From: Aquabacterium humicola | GTDB lineage: Bacteria > Pseudomonadota > Gammaproteobacteria > Burkholderiales > Burkholderiaceae_C | Assembly (NCBI RefSeq): GCF_030167915.1 | Contig: NZ_JARGNB010000011.1 | Span: 1 to 64,000 of the forward strand | Direction of reading: 5' to 3' | Length of the DNA stretch: 64,000 bases | Shown here: positions 48,537 through 58,821 of the stretch, in pieces | How positions within the stretch are numbered: position 1 is the first letter of the stretch | Layout of the letters: each line of letters starts with the position of its first letter | Notes under the pieces: model-generated | What the model saw: only the letters and a program-made list of their open reading frames with translations | What the model was told of the DNA's origin: nothing | Database searches by the model: none | Made by a program: the position numbers and the translations under genes

Positions 48537-48549
48537 TGACATCAGCAGC

Positions 48550-49863
48550 TCAGCTCTTGTTCGCTTTTTCGAAGCGCTCGAGCAGCTCGTTGCCGCGCTG
48601 CATCGCCGCTTCCAGCGCTTCCTTGGGCTGCTTCTTGCCCGACCAGACCTGTTCCATCTCCTCGTCGATCACGGTGCGGATCTGCACCATGTTGCCCAGG
48701 CGGATGCCGCGCGACTTGTCGGTGGTCTTGCGGATCATCTGCGTCACCGCGACGTCGGTGCCCGGGTTCTTCTTGTAGAAGCCGCTCTTCTCGGTCAGCT
48801 CGAAGGCCGCCTTGGTGATCGGCAGGTAGCCGGTGCGCTGGTGGCTCTTGGCCTGCACCTCGGGGCTCGACAGGTAGTTGAAGAAGGTCGCGACGCCCTT
48901 GTACTCGGCCGGCTTCTTGCCCGACATCACCCACAGGCTCGCGCCGCCGATCACCGTGTTCTGCGGTGCGCCGGTCACGTCGGGGTAGTAGGGCAGCGGC
49001 GCCATGCCGTAGGCGAACTTGGCGTTCTTCGACACGTTGCCGTAGAGCGCCGACGAGCCGGTGTACATCGCGCATTCGCCCGACGGGAAGGTGGCGTCCG
49101 GCGCGTTCGAGCGGCCCTTGTAGACGAACAGGCCCTGCTTGGCCATGTTGGCCAGGTTCTCGATGTGGCGCACGTGCAGCGGGGTGTTGATCGCCAGCCG
49201 CGTATCGGTGCCGCCGAAGCCGTTGTTCTTGGTCGCGAACAGCGTGTTGTGCCAGGCCGAGAAGCTCTCCAGCTGCGTCCAGCTCTGCCAGCTGGTGGTG
49301 AACGGGCACTTGTGGCCGCTGGCCTTGAGCTTCGCGGCGGCAAGCGCCACCTCGGGCCAGGTGCCCGGGGCCTTCTCGGGATCGAGGCCGGCCGCCTTGA
49401 ACGCGTCTTTGTTGTAGTAGAAGATCGTCGTCGACGAGTTGAACGGCAGGCTCAGCATCTGACCGTTCGGCGCGGTGTAGTAGCCGGCCACCGCGGGCAC
49501 GTAGGCCGCCGGGTCGAACTTCAGGCCCGAGTCCTTCATCACCTGCCCGACCGGCACGATGGCGCCTTTGCTGGCCATCATCGTCGCGGTGCCGACCTCG
49601 AACACCTGCAGGATGTGCGGCGCGTTGCCGGCACGGAAGGCGGCGATCGCCGCGGTCATCGACTGGTCGTAGGTGCCCTTGAACACCGGCACGACCTTGT
49701 AGTCCTTCTGGCTGGCGTTGAACTCGTTGGCGAGGTCGTTGACCCATTCGCCGAGCGCGGCGCCCATCGAGTGCCACCACTGGATCTCGACCTGGGCATG
49801 GACGGGCAGGGCAAAGGCGGCCAATGCGGCAGCGACACCAACGAGGCGGATGCGAGTTTTCAT
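48550..49863 (-). CDS. ugpB: sn-glycerol-3-phosphate-binding protein
   Basis: 437-aa periplasmic solute-binding protein. Signal peptide MKTRIRLVGVAAALAAFALP ending near VHAQ; mature start VEIQWWHSMGAALGEWVNDL and GECAMYTGSSALYG are characteristic of UgpB. ATG 49863 with GGAG upstream is preferred to an in-frame start at 49941. First gene of the operon; in enterics ugp belongs to the Pho regulon, and a partial Pho-box-like sequence lies upstream. Confidence 0.95.
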   Translation of the reverse strand: MKTRIRLVGVAAALAAFALPVHAQVEIQWWHSMGAALGEWVNDLANEFNASQKDYKVVPVFKGTYDQSMTAAIAAFRAGNAPHILQVFEVGTATMMASKGAIVPVGQVMKDSGLKFDPAAYVPAVAGYYTAPNGQMLSLPFNSSTTIFYYNKDAFKAAGLDPEKAPGTWPEVALAAAKLKASGHKCPFTTSWQSWTQLESFSAWHNTLFATKNNGFGGTDTRLAINTPLHVRHIENLANMAKQGLFVYKGRSNAPDATFPSGECAMYTGSSALYGNVSKNAKFAYGMAPLPYYPDVTGAPQNTVIGGASLWVMSGKKPAEYKGVATFFNYLSSPEVQAKSHQRTGYLPITKAAFELTEKSGFYKKNPGTDVAVTQMIRKTTDKSRGIRLGNMVQIRTVIDEEMEQVWSGKKQPKEALEAAMQRGNELLERFEKANKS

Positions 49864-49907
49864 GATGAGTCTCCGACGGACACGGCGAGGATGAAGGCCG
49901 CGCAGTG

Positions 49908-49925
49908 TGTTCGAGTTTGATGACA
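49908..49925 (-). promoter_or_regulatory. weak Pho-box-like sequence upstream of ugpB
   Basis: On the minus strand TTGTCATCAAACTCGAAC fits about 13 of 18 positions of the PhoB box CTGTCATAAANCTGTCAC; the first half is good and the second is poor. The distance of 45 bp to the ugpB ATG suits a promoter. Confidence 0.25.
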
Positions 49926-50119
49926 ACCCTGTTTCTGTCATAAGCCCGCGCCCCCGGGCACCGGGGGAAACCCGTCGGAACCCGCGGCGACGCGCAAGGT
50001 CCGCGAGGCGGCTTCAGGGTTCGCCCGGGGTTGAATGCTGCGCTGCGGTACCATACCGCGCCAGATGCGGCCCCCAGGCCCACTGGACGACAGCAAGCAG
50101 CAGCCAGCGCCTGGAACCG

Positions 50120-53100
50120 ATGAACGCACCGCTCGTACTTCCCCCGACGACTGCCGGCGAACAGGACGCCGCCGCGCCGCGCCTGCGCGAGATCCCGTAC
50201 AACTACACGTCGTTCTCCGACCGCGAGATCGTCATCCGCCTGCTTGGGCCGCGCGCCTGGGAAGTGCTGAACTCGCTGCGCGACGAGCGCCGCACCGGCC
50301 GCTCCGCCCGCATGCTGTACGAAGTGCTCGGCGACATCTGGGTCGTGCAGCGCAACCCGTACCTCGAAGACGACCTGCTCGACAACCCGAAACGGCGCCA
50401 GCTGCTGATCGATGCGCTGAACCATCGCCTCAACGAGGTCGAGCGCCGCCGCACGCCGGACGTCGATCCCGCGCGCGACGCCAAGGTCGGCGAGCTGGTG
50501 GGCGCCGCGCGCATCGCGGTGCAGCAGTTCGCGACGCACTTCTCCACCGTGTGGGACCTGCGCCAGCGTGCGCGCAAGGTGCTGTCGAAGCACACCGCGA
50601 AGGACAACATCAAGTTCGACGGCCTGTCGCGCGTGTCGCACGTGACCGATGCGACCGACTGGCGCGTCGAGTATCCGTTCGTCGTGCTGACGCCCGACAA
50701 CGAGGCCGAGATGGCCGAGCTGGTGCGCGGCTGCGTCGAGCTTGACCTGACGATCATCCCGCGCGGCGGCGGCACCGGCTACACCGGCGGCGCAGTGCCG
50801 CTGACCTGGAAGAGCGCGGTGATCAACACCGAGAAGCTCGAGCAGATGACCGAGGTCGAGCTGGTCGACCTGCCCGGCGTCGCGCACCCGGTGGCCACGA
50901 TCTGGACCGGCGCCGGCGTCGTCACGCAGCGCGTGGCTGATGCGGCCGAACGCGCGGGTTATGTCTTCGCGGTCGACCCGACCTCGGCCGAGGCCTCGTG
51001 CATCGGCGGCAACATCGCGATGAACGCCGGCGGCAAGAAGGCCGTGCTGTGGGGCACCGCGCTCGACAACCTCGCCAGCTGGCGCATGGTGACGCCGGAA
51101 GCGAAGTGGCTGGAGGTCGTGCGCCAGGACCACAACCTCGGCAAGATCCACGACGCGCCGGTCGCACGCTTCGAGCTGCGCTGGTTCGACGCCACGGGCC
51201 AGAAGCTCGAGCGCAAGGAATGGCTGGAGATCCCCGGCTCGGTGTTCCGCAAGGAAGGCCTCGGCAAGGACGTCACCGACAAGTTCCTCGCCGGCCTGCC
51301 CGGCATCCAGAAGGAAGGCTGCGACGGCCTGATCACCAGCGCGCGCTGGATCGTGCACCGCATGCCCAAGCATGTGCGCACCGTCTGCCTGGAGTTCTTC
51401 GGCAACCCGAAGGAAGCGGTGCCGTCGATCGTCGAGATCAAGAACTTCCTGTTCGAGGACCAGAAGAAGGGCGGGGCGATCCTCGCCGGCCTGGAGCACC
51501 TCGACGACCGGTACCTGAAGGCCGTCGGCTACACGACCAAGAGCAAGCGCGGCGCGGCCAGCGGCGCGAACGTGCTGCCGAAGATGGTGCTGATCGGCGA
51601 CATCGTCGGCGACGACGAGAACGCCGTTGCGCGCGCGGCCAGCGAGGTCGTGCGCATCGCCAACAGCCGCTCGGGCGAAGGCTTTACCGCCGTGTCGGCC
51701 GACGCGCGCAAGAAGTTCTGGCTCGACCGCAAGCGCACCGCGGCGATCGCCAAGCACACCAACGCGTTCAAGATCAACGAGGACGTGGTGATCCCGCTCG
51801 AGCGCATGGGCGAGTACACGCTGGGCATCGAGCGCATCAACATCGAGCTCAGCCTGCGCAACAAGCTGCAGCTGCTGGAGCGGCTGGAGCAGTTCTTCTC
51901 GCGCGGCTCGCTGCCGCTGGGCCGCGCCGACGATGCCGGCGAGATCCCCAGCGCCGAGCTGCTGGAAGACCGCGTGCAGCAGGCGCTGGCGCTGATCCGC
52001 GAAGTGCGCGCGCTGTGGCAGCACTGGCTCGACAACCTCGACCGGCCGGCCACCGGTTTCGGCGCGGCCGAGGACAAGCGCAGCTACTTCGAGCAGCTGC
52101 AGGACAAGACGCTGCGCGCCAGCTGGAAGCTGCAGGTGCTCAAGCCCCTGCAGGGCCTGTTCGCCGGCGCCGCGTTCACGCCGATCCTGGACGAAGCCAG
52201 GCGCATCCACAAGGACGTGCTGCGCGGCCGCACCTGGGTGGCGCTGCACATGCATGCCGGCGACGGCAACGTGCACACCAACATCCCGGTCAACAGCGAC
52301 AACTACGAGATGCTGCAGACCGCGCACGAGGCGGTCGCGCGCATCATGGCGCTGGCGCGCAGCCTGGGCGGCGTGATCTCGGGCGAGCACGGCATCGGCA
52401 TCACGAAGCTCGAGTTCCTGACCGAGGAAGAGACGCGCGAGTTCACCGCGTACAAGGCGCGCATCGATCCGGAAGGCCGCTTCAACAAGGGCAAGCTGCT
52501 GCGCGGCGCCGCGCTGCGGGCCTTCGGCGACGAGGTGCACCAGGCCGACCTGTCGCATGCCTACACGCCCAGCTTCGGGCTGATGGGCCACGAGTCGCTG
52601 ATCATGCAGCAGAGCGACATCGGCGCGATCAGCGATTCGATCAAGGACTGCCTGCGCTGCGGCAAGTGCAAGCCGGTGTGCGCGACGCACGTGCCGCGCG
52701 CCAACCTGCTGTACAGCCCGCGCAACAAGATCCTCGCGACCTCGCTGCTGGTCGAGGCCTTCCTGTACGAGGAGCAGACGCGCCGTGGCGTCAGCCTGGC
52801 GCACTGGGAGGAGTTCGAGGACGTCGCCGACCACTGCACGGTGTGCCACAAGTGCCTGTCGCCGTGCCCGGTGAAGATCGACTTCGGCGACGTGTCGATG
52901 AACATGCGCAACCTGCTGCGCAAGATGGGGCAGAAGAGCTTCCGCCCGGCCGCGGCCCTGCAGTCCTTCATGATCGGGACGACGCAGCCGCAGGCGATCC
53001 GCATCGCGCATGCGGTCACCAACCTCGGCTTCAAGGCCCAGCGCCTGGGCCATGACGTGCTCAAGGTGATCGCGCGCAAGCAGACCCTGCTGCCGCCGGC

Positions 53101-54067
53101 GACGGTGGGCACCGCGCCGATCAAGGAGCAGGTGATCCACTTCGTCAACAAGAAGATGCCGGGCGGCCTGCCGAAGAAGACGGCGCGCGCGCTGCTCGAC
53201 ATCGAGGACCGCGACTACGTGCCGATCATCCGCGACCCGCGCACGACGACCAGCGAGACCGAGGCGGTGTTCTATTTCCCGGGCTGCGGCTCGGAGCGCC
53301 TGTTCAGCCAGGTCGGCCTCGCGACGCAGGCGATGCTGTGGCATGCCGGCGTGCAGACGGTGCTGCCGCCGGGTTACCTGTGCTGCGGTTATCCGCAGCG
53401 CGGTGCGGGACAGTTCGACAAGGCCGAGAAGCTCATCACCGACAACCGCGTGCTGTTCCACCGCGTCGCCAACACGCTGAACTACCTCGACATCAAGACC
53501 GTGGTGGTCAGCTGCGGCACCTGCTACGACCAGCTGCAGGGTTATGAATTCGAGAAGATCTTCCCCGGCTGCCGCATCATCGACATCCACGAGTACCTGC
53601 TCGAGAAGGGCATCCGGCTCGACGGCACCGGCGGCTACCTGTACCACGACCCCTGCCACAGCCCGCTGAAGCAGCAGGAGCCGATGAAGACGGTGAAGGC
53701 GCTGGTCGGCGAGGGCGTGATCAAGAGCGATCGCTGCTGCGGCGAGAGCGGCGGCCTGGCACTGAGCCGGCCCGACATCTCGACGCAGATCCGCTTCCGC
53801 AAGGAAGAGGAGATCCGCAAGGGCGAAGCCGCGCTGCGCGAGAAGGGCCTGGTGGGCACGTCCGCGAGCGAGCAGAACGTCAAGATCCTGACCTCCTGCC
53901 CGAGCTGCCTGATGGGCCTGTCGCGCTACGGCGAGGATCTTTCCAACGGCCTGCTCGAAGCCGACTACATCGTCGTCGAGATGGCGCGCAAGATCCTCGG
54001 CGAGGACTGGATGCCGCAGTACGTTGCGAAGGCCAACGACGGCGGCATCGAACGCGTGCTGGTCTGA
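50120..54067 (+). CDS. DUF3683 FAD-linked oxidase/Fe-S oxidoreductase (D-2-hydroxyacid dehydrogenase type)
   Basis: 1315-aa fusion enzyme. Order: N-terminal DUF3683 (about 1-170); an FAD-binding PCMH domain with [15 protein letters not shown] at about 214; FAD-oxidase C-terminal domain with [14 protein letters not shown] and GEHGIGITK; two 4Fe-4S motifs [11 protein letters not shown] (about 843) and [12 protein letters not shown] (about 905); and two CCG cysteine-rich domains ([12 protein letters not shown] and [11 protein letters not shown]). This is GlcD plus GlcF in one chain, expected to oxidise D-lactate or a related hydroxyacid and pass electrons to quinone. A GCGGTA-cca-TACCGC palindrome lies at 50045-50059, upstream. 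Confidence 0.9.
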   Translation: MNAPLVLPPTTAGEQDAAAPRLREIPYNYTSFSDREIVIRLLGPRAWEVLNSLRDERRTGRSARMLYEVLGDIWVVQRNPYLEDDLLDNPKRRQLLIDALNHRLNEVERRRTPDVDPARDAKVGELVGAARIAVQQFATHFSTVWDLRQRARKVLSKHTAKDNIKFDGLSRVSHVTDATDWRVEYPFVVLTPDNEAEMAELVRGCVELDLTIIPRGGGTGYTGGAVPLTWKSAVINTEKLEQMTEVELVDLPGVAHPVATIWTGAGVVTQRVADAAERAGYVFAVDPTSAEASCIGGNIAMNAGGKKAVLWGTALDNLASWRMVTPEAKWLEVVRQDHNLGKIHDAPVARFELRWFDATGQKLERKEWLEIPGSVFRKEGLGKDVTDKFLAGLPGIQKEGCDGLITSARWIVHRMPKHVRTVCLEFFGNPKEAVPSIVEIKNFLFEDQKKGGAILAGLEHLDDRYLKAVGYTTKSKRGAASGANVLPKMVLIGDIVGDDENAVARAASEVVRIANSRSGEGFTAVSADARKKFWLDRKRTAAIAKHTNAFKINEDVVIPLERMGEYTLGIERINIELSLRNKLQLLERLEQFFSRGSLPLGRADDAGEIPSAELLEDRVQQALALIREVRALWQHWLDNLDRPATGFGAAEDKRSYFEQLQDKTLRASWKLQVLKPLQGLFAGAAFTPILDEARRIHKDVLRGRTWVALHMHAGDGNVHTNIPVNSDNYEMLQTAHEAVARIMALARSLGGVISGEHGIGITKLEFLTEEETREFTAYKARIDPEGRFNKGKLLRGAALRAFGDEVHQADLSHAYTPSFGLMGHESLIMQQSDIGAISDSIKDCLRCGKCKPVCATHVPRANLLYSPRNKILATSLLVEAFLYEEQTRRGVSLAHWEEFEDVADHCTVCHKCLSPCPVKIDFGDVSMNMRNLLRKMGQKSFRPAAALQSFMIGTTQPQAIRIAHAVTNLGFKAQRLGHDVLKVIARKQTLLPPATVGTAPIKEQVIHFVNKKMPGGLPKKTARALLDIEDRDYVPIIRDPRTTTSETEAVFYFPGCGSERLFSQVGLATQAMLWHAGVQTVLPPGYLCCGYPQRGAGQFDKAEKLITDNRVLFHRVANTLNYLDIKTVVVSCGTCYDQLQGYEFEKIFPGCRIIDIHEYLLEKGIRLDGTGGYLYHDPCHSPLKQQEPMKTVKALVGEGVIKSDRCCGESGGLALSRPDISTQIRFRKEEEIRKGEAALREKGLVGTSASEQNVKILTSCPSCLMGLSRYGEDLSNGLLEADYIVVEMARKILGEDWMPQYVAKANDGGIERVLV

Positions 54068-54211
54068 CGCTGCCGGGCCGGCGCGCGACGGGCAGGGGCC
54101 TGTTCGCGCCCGCGCGGGCAAGCCGGATGCCGGGGTGAAGCCCGGCGTAAGCCGGGATGACAGCAGAAATTACACTGCTGGCCCCGGTTTCTACAAGGCA
54201 AAGGCGTCGTC
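54068..54211 (+). other. spacer with a GTAA-loop hairpin
   Basis: 144 bp. The hairpin CCCGGC-gtaa-GCCGGG (54141-54156), followed by ATGAC, resembles a short interspersed repeat found widely in beta-proteobacteria, and TACACT follows near 54171. No gene seen. Confidence 0.4.
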
Positions 54212-54628
54212 ATGGCCCGTGCGAGCACCCCCTCTCCACAACCCACCGCGCTGACGCTGCACCAGGCGTCGCGGCTGCTCGAGATCGCCTTCGACGACGG
54301 CTCGACCTTCCGCATTCCCTTCGAGCTGCTGCGCGTCTATTCGCCCTCCGCCGAAGTGCAGGGCCACGGCCCGGGCCAGGAAGTGCTGCAGACCGGCAAG
54401 CGCGACGTCGACATCGTCGCGATCGAGCCGGTCGGCAACTACGCGGTCAAGCCCGTCTTCAGCGACGGCCACGAGACCGGCCTGTACTCGTGGACCTTCC
54501 TGCACCAGATCGGCTCGCAGCAGGACGCTTACTGGCAGCGTTATCTCGATCGCCTCGCCGCGGCCGGCGTCGACCGCGACGCGCCGATGCCGCAGAAGGA
54601 CGCCGGCGGCGCCTGCGGCCACCACTGA
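54212..54628 (+). CDS. DUF971-domain protein
   Basis: 138-aa protein with a DUF971 (gamma-butyrobetaine hydroxylase-like N-terminal) domain: [31 protein letters not shown] (quoted in part), [21 protein letters not shown]. Such small proteins have links to iron-sulfur cluster metabolism in some bacteria. The tail GGACGHH could bind metal. It lies just before ubiE, as in many relatives. Confidence 0.85.
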   Translation: MARASTPSPQPTALTLHQASRLLEIAFDDGSTFRIPFELLRVYSPSAEVQGHGPGQEVLQTGKRDVDIVAIEPVGNYAVKPVFSDGHETGLYSWTFLHQIGSQQDAYWQRYLDRLAAAGVDRDAPMPQKDAGGACGHH

Positions 54629-54671
54629 TCCCCGCATTTACCCCTTTCCTTCCCCTGCAAGGAGGCCCGTG

Positions 54672-55403
54672 ATGGCCAAGACCCACTTCGGCTACGAAAC
54701 CGTCGACGAGGCGGACAAGGCGCGCAAGGTGCGCGGCGTGTTCGACTCGGTCGCCAGCCGCTACGACCTGATGAACGACCTGATGTCCGCGGGCATGCAC
54801 CGCGCGTGGAAGGCCTACACGATCGCCGTCGCGCAGGTGAAGCCGGGCCACCACGTGCTCGACATCGCCGCCGGCACCGGCGACCTGACCCGCGCCTTCG
54901 CGCGCCAGGTCGGCCCGCAGGGCCTGGTGGTGCACACCGACATCAACGAGACCATGCTGCGCACCGGCCGCGACCGGCTGATCGACGAAGGCCTCGCGCT
55001 GCCGACAGTGGTCTGCGATGCCGAGAAGCTGCCGTTCGGCAACGACCGCTTCGATCGCGTGTCGGTGGCCTTCGGCCTGCGCAACATGACACACAAGGAA
55101 CAGGCGCTCACCGAGATGGGCCGGGTGCTGAAGCCGGGCGGCCGCCTGCTGGTGCTGGAGTTCTCCAAGGTGGCCGAGCCGCTGCGTAAACCTTACGACT
55201 GGTACTCGATGAACGTGCTGCCCTGGCTGGGCACGCTGGTTGCCGGGGATGCGGGGAGCTACCGCTACCTGGCCGAATCGATCCGCATGCACCCAGACCA
55301 GCAGACCCTCAAGGCGATGATGAAGACCGCTGGTTTCGGCCATGTCGATGTGCACAACCTGACGGCCGGTGTCGTCGCGTTGCACGTCGGAATCAAGTGC
55401 TGA
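54672..55403 (+). CDS. ubiE: ubiquinone/menaquinone C-methyltransferase
   Basis: 243-aa SAM-dependent methyltransferase that adds the C2 methyl of ubiquinone. Motifs: [33 protein letters not shown] (SAM loop), [14 protein letters not shown] and VLEFSKV. GGAGG precedes the GTG/ATG pair and the ATG is chosen. Its stop overlaps the epsD start (TGATG), so the polysaccharide cluster is coupled to a quinone-synthesis gene here, instead of the usual ubiJ/ubiB. Confidence 0.96.
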   Translation: MAKTHFGYETVDEADKARKVRGVFDSVASRYDLMNDLMSAGMHRAWKAYTIAVAQVKPGHHVLDIAAGTGDLTRAFARQVGPQGLVVHTDINETMLRTGRDRLIDEGLALPTVVCDAEKLPFGNDRFDRVSVAFGLRNMTHKEQALTEMGRVLKPGGRLLVLEFSKVAEPLRKPYDWYSMNVLPWLGTLVAGDAGSYRYLAESIRMHPDQQTLKAMMKTAGFGHVDVHNLTAGVVALHVGIKC

Positions 55404-56458
55404 TGCGTCGGTGCCGCATGTCCGCCGCCGCTGAATCCTCCGTGCGCCTCGGCGCTGTCGCCTTCGCCGCGTTGATGGCCGTCGCGCTGGCGACGGGCTG
55501 CGGCGAGAAGAAGGACCGCGCCTCGCAGACGGCCGCCCGCGTCGATCGCGAGGAGATCACCGTCCACCAGATCAACTATGTGCTGCAGCAGCAGCGCAAC
55601 CTCCGCCCCGAGCAGGCGGAGGCCGCCAGCCGCCAGGTGCTCGAGCGGCTGGTCGACCAGCAGCTCGCGCTGCAGAAGGCCGAGGAGCTCAAGCTCGACC
55701 GCGACCCGCGCGTGGTGCAGCAGCTCGATGCCGCGCGGCGCGAGATCGTGGCGCGCGCCTATGCCGAGAAGATCGGCGAAGCGGCGGCCCGGCCGACGCC
55801 CGAAGAGGTCAAGAAGTACTACGAGGACAAGCCGGCGCTGTTCAAGGAACGCCGCATCTACCAGCTGCAGGAGATCGTCATCGAGTCGCGGCCCGAGCAG
55901 ATCGGCCCGCTGCGCGAGGCGCTGGGGCAGGCCAAGACCACCACCGATTTCATCGAGCACCTGAAGGCCAATGACTACCGCTTCGGCGCCAACCAGGCGG
56001 TGCGCGCGGCCGAGCAGTTGCCGCTGCAGAGCCTGGACACGCTGTCGCGCCTGAAGGACGGCCAGGCGGTGCTGACGCAGACGCCCACCGGCGCGACAGT
56101 GGTCGTGCTCGCCAGCTCGCGCACCCAGCCCATCGACGAGGACCGCGCGCGCCCGCTGATCGAGCAGTACCTGCTGGCCGACCGCAAGCGCAAGCTGGTC
56201 GAAGAGGACCTGAAGGCGATGCGCGCGGCGGCCAAGATCGAATACGTCGGCAAGTTCGCCACGCCTGCTCCGGCGGGCGGCACCGCGGCCTCGGCCGCGA
56301 TGGCGGCGGAAGCGCCGGCGCCTGCGCCCGCCCTGACCGCGTCCGGCGCGGTCCCGGCGGTGGCGACACCGGCCGCGTCGGCCCAGGTGCTGCCGGCAGC
56401 CGCAAGCGGCGGCCTGTCAGACAGCGACATCAGCAAAGGCATGGGGTTGAAGAAATGA
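55403..56458 (+). CDS. epsD: EpsD-family peptidyl-prolyl isomerase-like lipoprotein
   Basis: 351-aa lipoprotein. Leader with lipobox ATGC (Cys at about 33), then a SurA/PpiC-like chaperone region containing ERLVDQQLALQKAEEL and KYYEDKPALFKERRIYQLQE. This matches the EpsD family in exosortase-associated polysaccharide clusters. The parvulin domain appears reduced. The C-terminus is Ala/Pro-rich. It overlaps both neighbours (ubiE upstream, epsE downstream). Confidence 0.85.
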   Translation: MRRCRMSAAAESSVRLGAVAFAALMAVALATGCGEKKDRASQTAARVDREEITVHQINYVLQQQRNLRPEQAEAASRQVLERLVDQQLALQKAEELKLDRDPRVVQQLDAARREIVARAYAEKIGEAAARPTPEEVKKYYEDKPALFKERRIYQLQEIVIESRPEQIGPLREALGQAKTTTDFIEHLKANDYRFGANQAVRAAEQLPLQSLDTLSRLKDGQAVLTQTPTGATVVVLASSRTQPIDEDRARPLIEQYLLADRKRKLVEEDLKAMRAAAKIEYVGKFATPAPAGGTAASAAMAAEAPAPAPALTASGAVPAVATPAASAQVLPAAASGGLSDSDISKGMGLKK

Positions 56459-57369
56459 AGCGCGTCTCCACCGGCGCCCTGCGAGGCGCCTGCATGCTGT
56501 GCATCCTCGCCACTGGCACCGGTGGTGTGCTGGCCGCTCCGGCCACCGTCACCTCCGGCGCCGCGCCGCCGCGCGCGACGGTGACGGCGGCCGCGCCCGC
56601 GGCCGTGCCGGCCGCGATGCCCACCGCGACGCTGTCGCCCACCGAGGAGTACCGCCTCGGCGCCGGCGACGTGATCCGCATCAACGTCTACCAGAACCCG
56701 GACCTCTCGGTCGAGTCGCGCATCACCGACGGCGGCATCATCAGTTATCCTCTATTGGGCAATGTACGCGTGGGTGGCCAGACGGTGACGGCGGCCGAGA
56801 AGCTGCTGGCCGATGGCCTGCGCGCCGGCCAGTTCGTCAAGCAGCCGCAGGTGACGATCTCGGTGATGCAGGTGCGCGGCCACCAGGCCAGCGTGCTCGG
56901 CATGGTCAACCGGCCCGGCCGCTATCCGATCGAGCTTGCCAATACGCGGCTGTCGGACCTGCTGGCGCTGGCCGGCGGGCCGGCCGCGGCCGGCGCCGAG
57001 ACGCTGGTGGTCACCGGCCAGCGCGGTGGGCAGCCGTTCCGCGTCGAGGTCGACGTGCCGACGCTGTTCACGCCCGCCGGGCGTGCGCAGGACATCCTGG
57101 TGCAGAACGGCGACACGGTGTGGATCGACCGCCAGCCGCAGGTCTACATCTACGGCGAGGTGCAGCGGCCCGGCCCGATGCGGCTGGAGCGCAACATGAC
57201 GCTGATGCAGGCGCTGGCCACCGGCGGCGGCCTGACCCCCCGGGGCACCGACCGCGGCATCAAGGTGCACCGCAAGAACGGCGACGGCAAGGTGAGCGTC
57301 GTGCAGCCGGGCATGGACTACCGCATGCAGGACGGCGACGTGGTGTTCGTGCGCGAGAGCCTGTTCTGA
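56455..57369 (+). CDS. epsE: polysaccharide export protein (Wza/EpsE family)
   Basis: 304-aa outer-membrane polysaccharide export protein. Sec signal (MLCILATGTGGVLAAP), Poly_export domain with YRLGAGDVIRINVYQNPDLS and GGIISYPLLGNVRVGG, then two SLBB domains (GMVNRPGRYPIE; GEVQRPGPMRLE). No lipobox Cys is evident, unlike Wza. ATGA overlap with epsD. Confidence 0.92.
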   Translation: MKRVSTGALRGACMLCILATGTGGVLAAPATVTSGAAPPRATVTAAAPAAVPAAMPTATLSPTEEYRLGAGDVIRINVYQNPDLSVESRITDGGIISYPLLGNVRVGGQTVTAAEKLLADGLRAGQFVKQPQVTISVMQVRGHQASVLGMVNRPGRYPIELANTRLSDLLALAGGPAAAGAETLVVTGQRGGQPFRVEVDVPTLFTPAGRAQDILVQNGDTVWIDRQPQVYIYGEVQRPGPMRLERNMTLMQALATGGGLTPRGTDRGIKVHRKNGDGKVSVVQPGMDYRMQDGDVVFVRESLF

Positions 57370-57393
57370 TCCCCTGACTCCGAGAGGCACGAC

Positions 57394-58821
57394 ATGACGC
57401 CGGCGCAGCTGCTTGCCATCCTCAAAGCCCGGCGCCGCATCGCGTTGTCGGTGTTCGGCCTGTGCGTGGTCGTCGCCGTCGTGCTGAGCCTGGTGCTGCC
57501 GAAGCAGTACACCGCGACCGCGTCGGTGGTGGTCGATCCGCGGCCCGATCCGGTCGCCGGCATGGCCGGCGGCCTGATGCCCAGCCTGGCGTTCATCGCC
57601 ACGCAGGTCGACGTGATCGGCAGCGACCGCGTCGCGTTCCGCGTGATCCGCAACCTCAAGCTCGCCGACAACCCGGCGATCCGCCAGGAGTTCGAGGACG
57701 ACGCGGACGGTCAGGGCTCGATCGAGGTGTGGCTCGCCAACCTCTTCCACAAGCGGCTGGACGTGCGGCCGTCGCGCGAGTCGAACGTCATCCAGGTGTC
57801 GTACACCGCGCAGGACCCGCGCTTCGCGGCCGGCATCGCCAATGCCTTCGTGCAGGCCTACCTCGAGACCGTGCTCGAGCTGCGTGTCGATCCGGCCCGG
57901 CAGTACGTCGGCTTCTTCGACACGCGCTCGAAGGAAGCGCGCGCGGCGCTGGAGAAGGCGCAGGCGCAGCTGTCGGCCTACCAGCAGAAGAAGGGCCTGA
58001 TCGCCACCGACGAGCGGCTCGATGTCGAGAACGCCCGGCTGAACGAGCTGTCGAGCCAGGTCGTGCTGCTGCAGGCGCTGTCGGCGGAGTCGTCGAGCCG
58101 CGCGACCCAGGCCCAGGGCGGCGCCGGCGAGCGCATGCAGGAGGTGCTGAACAACAGCCTGATCGCCAGCCTGAAGGCCGACGCGGCGCGCGCCGAGGCG
58201 CGGCTGCGCGAGCTGGGCGCGCGCTACGGCGACAAACATCCGCAGCTGGTCGAGGCGCGTGCGAACCTCGGCGAGCTGCGTTCGCGCATCGCCGCCGAGA
58301 CCGCGCGCGTGACGGCCGGCGTCACCGTCACCAATACCATCAACCGCTCGCGCGAAAGCCAGGTGCGCGCCGAGCTCGAGCAGCAGCGCGAGAAGGTGCT
58401 GCGCATGAAGGCGGTGCGCGACGAAGGCCAGGTGCTGGTGCGCGAGGTCGAGAACGCACAGCGGTCGTACGACGCGCTGCTGGCGCGCCTGAACCAGACC
58501 AGTCTGGAGAGCCAGACCACGCAGAGCAACGCCAACGTGCTGACGCAGGCGGTGGCGCCGAACGAACATTCGTCGCCGCGGCTGGCGCTGAACACGGCGC
58601 TGGCGGTGTGCGTGGGCCTGATGCTGGCGCTGCTGACGGCGGTCGGGCTGGAGTTCATCGACCGGCGCGTGCGTGCACCGGAGGACGCCGGCTGGGCGGT
58701 CGAGGCGCCGCTGCTGGGCGTGATGCCGCGACCGCTGGTCACGCCGCGCCTGATCGCCTTCGGACCGACGGTGGGCGACCGGGTTCTGCACCGGCTGACG
58801 ACGCAGCGCAAGGGGACCTGA
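57394..58821 (+). CDS. epsF: chain-length determinant protein (Wzz/EpsF family)
   Basis: 475-aa inner-membrane co-polymerase. Two membrane helices (about 17-34 and 402-425) flank a long periplasmic coiled coil (residues 175-360). Wzz domain with YTATASVVVDPRPDPVAG. It sets polymer length together with the EpsG kinase. Its stop overlaps the epsG start by one base. Confidence 0.92.
   Translation: MTPAQLLAILKARRRIALSVFGLCVVVAVVLSLVLPKQYTATASVVVDPRPDPVAGMAGGLMPSLAFIATQVDVIGSDRVAFRVIRNLKLADNPAIRQEFEDDADGQGSIEVWLANLFHKRLDVRPSRESNVIQVSYTAQDPRFAAGIANAFVQAYLETVLELRVDPARQYVGFFDTRSKEARAALEKAQAQLSAYQQKKGLIATDERLDVENARLNELSSQVVLLQALSAESSSRATQAQGGAGERMQEVLNNSLIASLKADAARAEARLRELGARYGDKHPQLVEARANLGELRSRIAAETARVTAGVTVTNTINRSRESQVRAELEQQREKVLRMKAVRDEGQVLVREVENAQRSYDALLARLNQTSLESQTTQSNANVLTQAVAPNEHSSPRLALNTALAVCVGLMLALLTAVGLEFIDRRVRAPEDAGWAVEAPLLGVMPRPLVTPRLIAFGPTVGDRVLHRLTTQRKGT

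Noticed and set aside
48542-54121. Open frame of about 1860 codons on the minus strand, opposite the DUF3683 gene and running over ugpB in another frame
   Set aside because: No domain, signal or ribosome site; it conflicts with two strongly supported genes.
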